64,000 nucleotides of DNA, taken from assembly GCA_000621425.1 (NCBI GenBank), contig JHYJ01000003.1, positions 346,913-410,912 of the forward strand, in the 5' to 3' direction. Shown here one piece after another: positions 63,242 to 64,000 of this stretch. The DNA is from Lachnospiraceae bacterium AB2028. GTDB lineage: Bacteria; Bacillota; Clostridia; Lachnospirales; Lachnospiraceae. A program made the translations under genes and the position numbers. Position 1 is the stretch's first letter. Every line of letters starts with the position of its first letter. The notes beneath the pieces are model-generated. The model saw only the letters and a list, made by a program, of their open reading frames with translations, was not told where the DNA came from and did no database searches.

Positions 63242-64000
63242 ATGCAGGAAGATTTTCATTATTATGCAACATATACGGCAGCAATGATCGCAGGCTACAG
63301 CCATGAGGAAAGCCTGGTGATTGCTTACAGTGCCAATTTTGTGGACTGCTGTACTGCTACTTTTCTGGCATCCATAAAGGCGCCGGTATCGGCAGCTACG
63401 ACACAGACAAATGCAGAACTTGCGGATGCAAGGTCCGATCTTCAGGGCCTGCAGAATATCACCAGGATATGGGGGTCGTTCCACTTTCTTCCTTATGACC
63501 TGTATGCCAATCCCGGCAAAAAGAATATCTGGTATAAGCATAAGTACCGTCTGATATGCAATACCAACGGTCCCCTGCTTTTGGAAACCATCAGGCTGGT
63601 AAAGGGAAAAGGTCTTGCGGCAGCAGGCCTTGCCATGCATGTGCTGGCTGATACCTGGGCCCACAGGTACTTTGCCGGAACTCCATCAATGGTTATAAAT
63701 AATACCGACGCACATTTCTTTGAAGTGATAGACGAGGGTGACGGTTATTCCACAAGACCGATACACTTTAGCCACAAGCCGGGAGCGAAAGACGATCTTG
63801 AGAATGCATCTTTCATAAACAGCGTATACCAGATGTCGGAGAATTCCATAATGAACCTGGGGCATGGAAGAGCCGGACACCTGCCGGACTACAGCTATAT
63901 CCGTTATAAGTACCTTCCGGCATGGAATGAATACAAGGAAATCCTAAAAGACAATCCGTCTGACCACCTGCATGCTTTTGCACAGATGGTGTATGCTTTG
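63242..64000 (+). CDS. DUF6765 family protein, cut by window edge
   Basis: From ATG 63242, 253 codons are open to the right edge, so the C-terminus is missing. The start QEDFHYYATYTAAMIAGYS and the later LAMHVLADTWAHRYFAGTPS with a conserved D-x-W-x-H and SMVINNTDAHFFEV match the DUF6765 pattern, which has clustered His/Asp suggestive of a metal site. Function unknown. It follows the small membrane gene by 9 bp on the same strand. Confidence 0.75.
   Translation, partial: MQEDFHYYATYTAAMIAGYSHEESLVIAYSANFVDCCTATFLASIKAPVSAATTQTNAELADARSDLQGLQNITRIWGSFHFLPYDLYANPGKKNIWYKHKYRLICNTNGPLLLETIRLVKGKGLAAAGLAMHVLADTWAHRYFAGTPSMVINNTDAHFFEVIDEGDGYSTRPIHFSHKPGAKDDLENASFINSVYQMSENSIMNLGHGRAGHLPDYSYIRYKYLPAWNEYKEILKDNPSDHLHAFAQMVYAL

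Overview
The window looks like the replication-origin region of an anaerobic, low-GC Firmicute, most likely Lachnospiraceae (Butyrivibrio/Pseudobutyrivibrio-like). I infer this from the order rpmH-rnpA-yidD-yidC-khpB-mnmE leading left and dnaA-dnaN-S4-recF-gyrB-gyrA leading right, from strong AGGAGG ribosome sites and AT-rich spacers, and from an Ech-type energy-converting hydrogenase operon. Most genes left of about 41.1 kb are on the minus strand and all genes right of 41.7 kb are on the plus strand, so transcription mostly runs with replication away from an oriC at about 41.1-43.5 kb.

Layout. Positions 1-34.9 kb form an accessory region of small hypothetical, membrane and immunity-like genes (YcxB-like, SAP/DUF6434, DUF4303/SUKH-like, DUF1848, DUF3781), five GNAT acetyltransferases, an HD hydrolase, a sigma factor with an internal 84-bp duplication, an XRE regulator, CrcB, a VOC protein, an isochorismatase-type hydrolase and a KptA-type RNA phosphotransferase with an extra domain. 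Four blocks stand out. The first (6.8-9.6 kb) is a CARF-HEPN CRISPR ancillary ribonuclease next to a small Csx20-like protein, with two CRISPR-like repeats but no cas effector genes. The second (9.6-12.0 kb) is a membrane-less VirD4/TraG-like ATPase, a small unknown protein and a ClpP. The third (12.2-13.8 kb) is a gene whose 3' half is tandemly duplicated with a diverged middle and near-identical ends. The fourth (17.7-22.6 kb) is a large Cache hybrid histidine kinase with three tandem sensor-like repeats, followed by a two-receiver response regulator. Three perfect parS sites, each inside a conserved repeat of about 100 bp, lie at 28.0, 29.95 and 32.0 kb. A Soj/ParA gene follows at 35.0 kb, without an adjacent parB.

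The core block (35.9-50.9 kb) carries a thioesterase, mnmE, khpB/jag, yidC, yidD, rnpA and rpmH, then oriC with several DnaA boxes, then dnaA to gyrA. The mnmG, rsmG and parB genes often found near here are absent from the window. An 80-nt near-perfect hairpin separates gyrA from a complete echABCDEF-like operon (51.2-56.5 kb) that ends in a clear terminator. Next come two overlapping DUF262 (GmrSD-type) genes, only the first with an HNH-like motif, which are a likely two-gene anti-phage system. The window closes with a Na+/phosphate cotransporter, a small membrane protein and a truncated DUF6765 gene.

I see no rRNA, tRNA, complete insertion sequence or full CRISPR array. Start codons were chosen by Shine-Dalgarno position where that was decisive.
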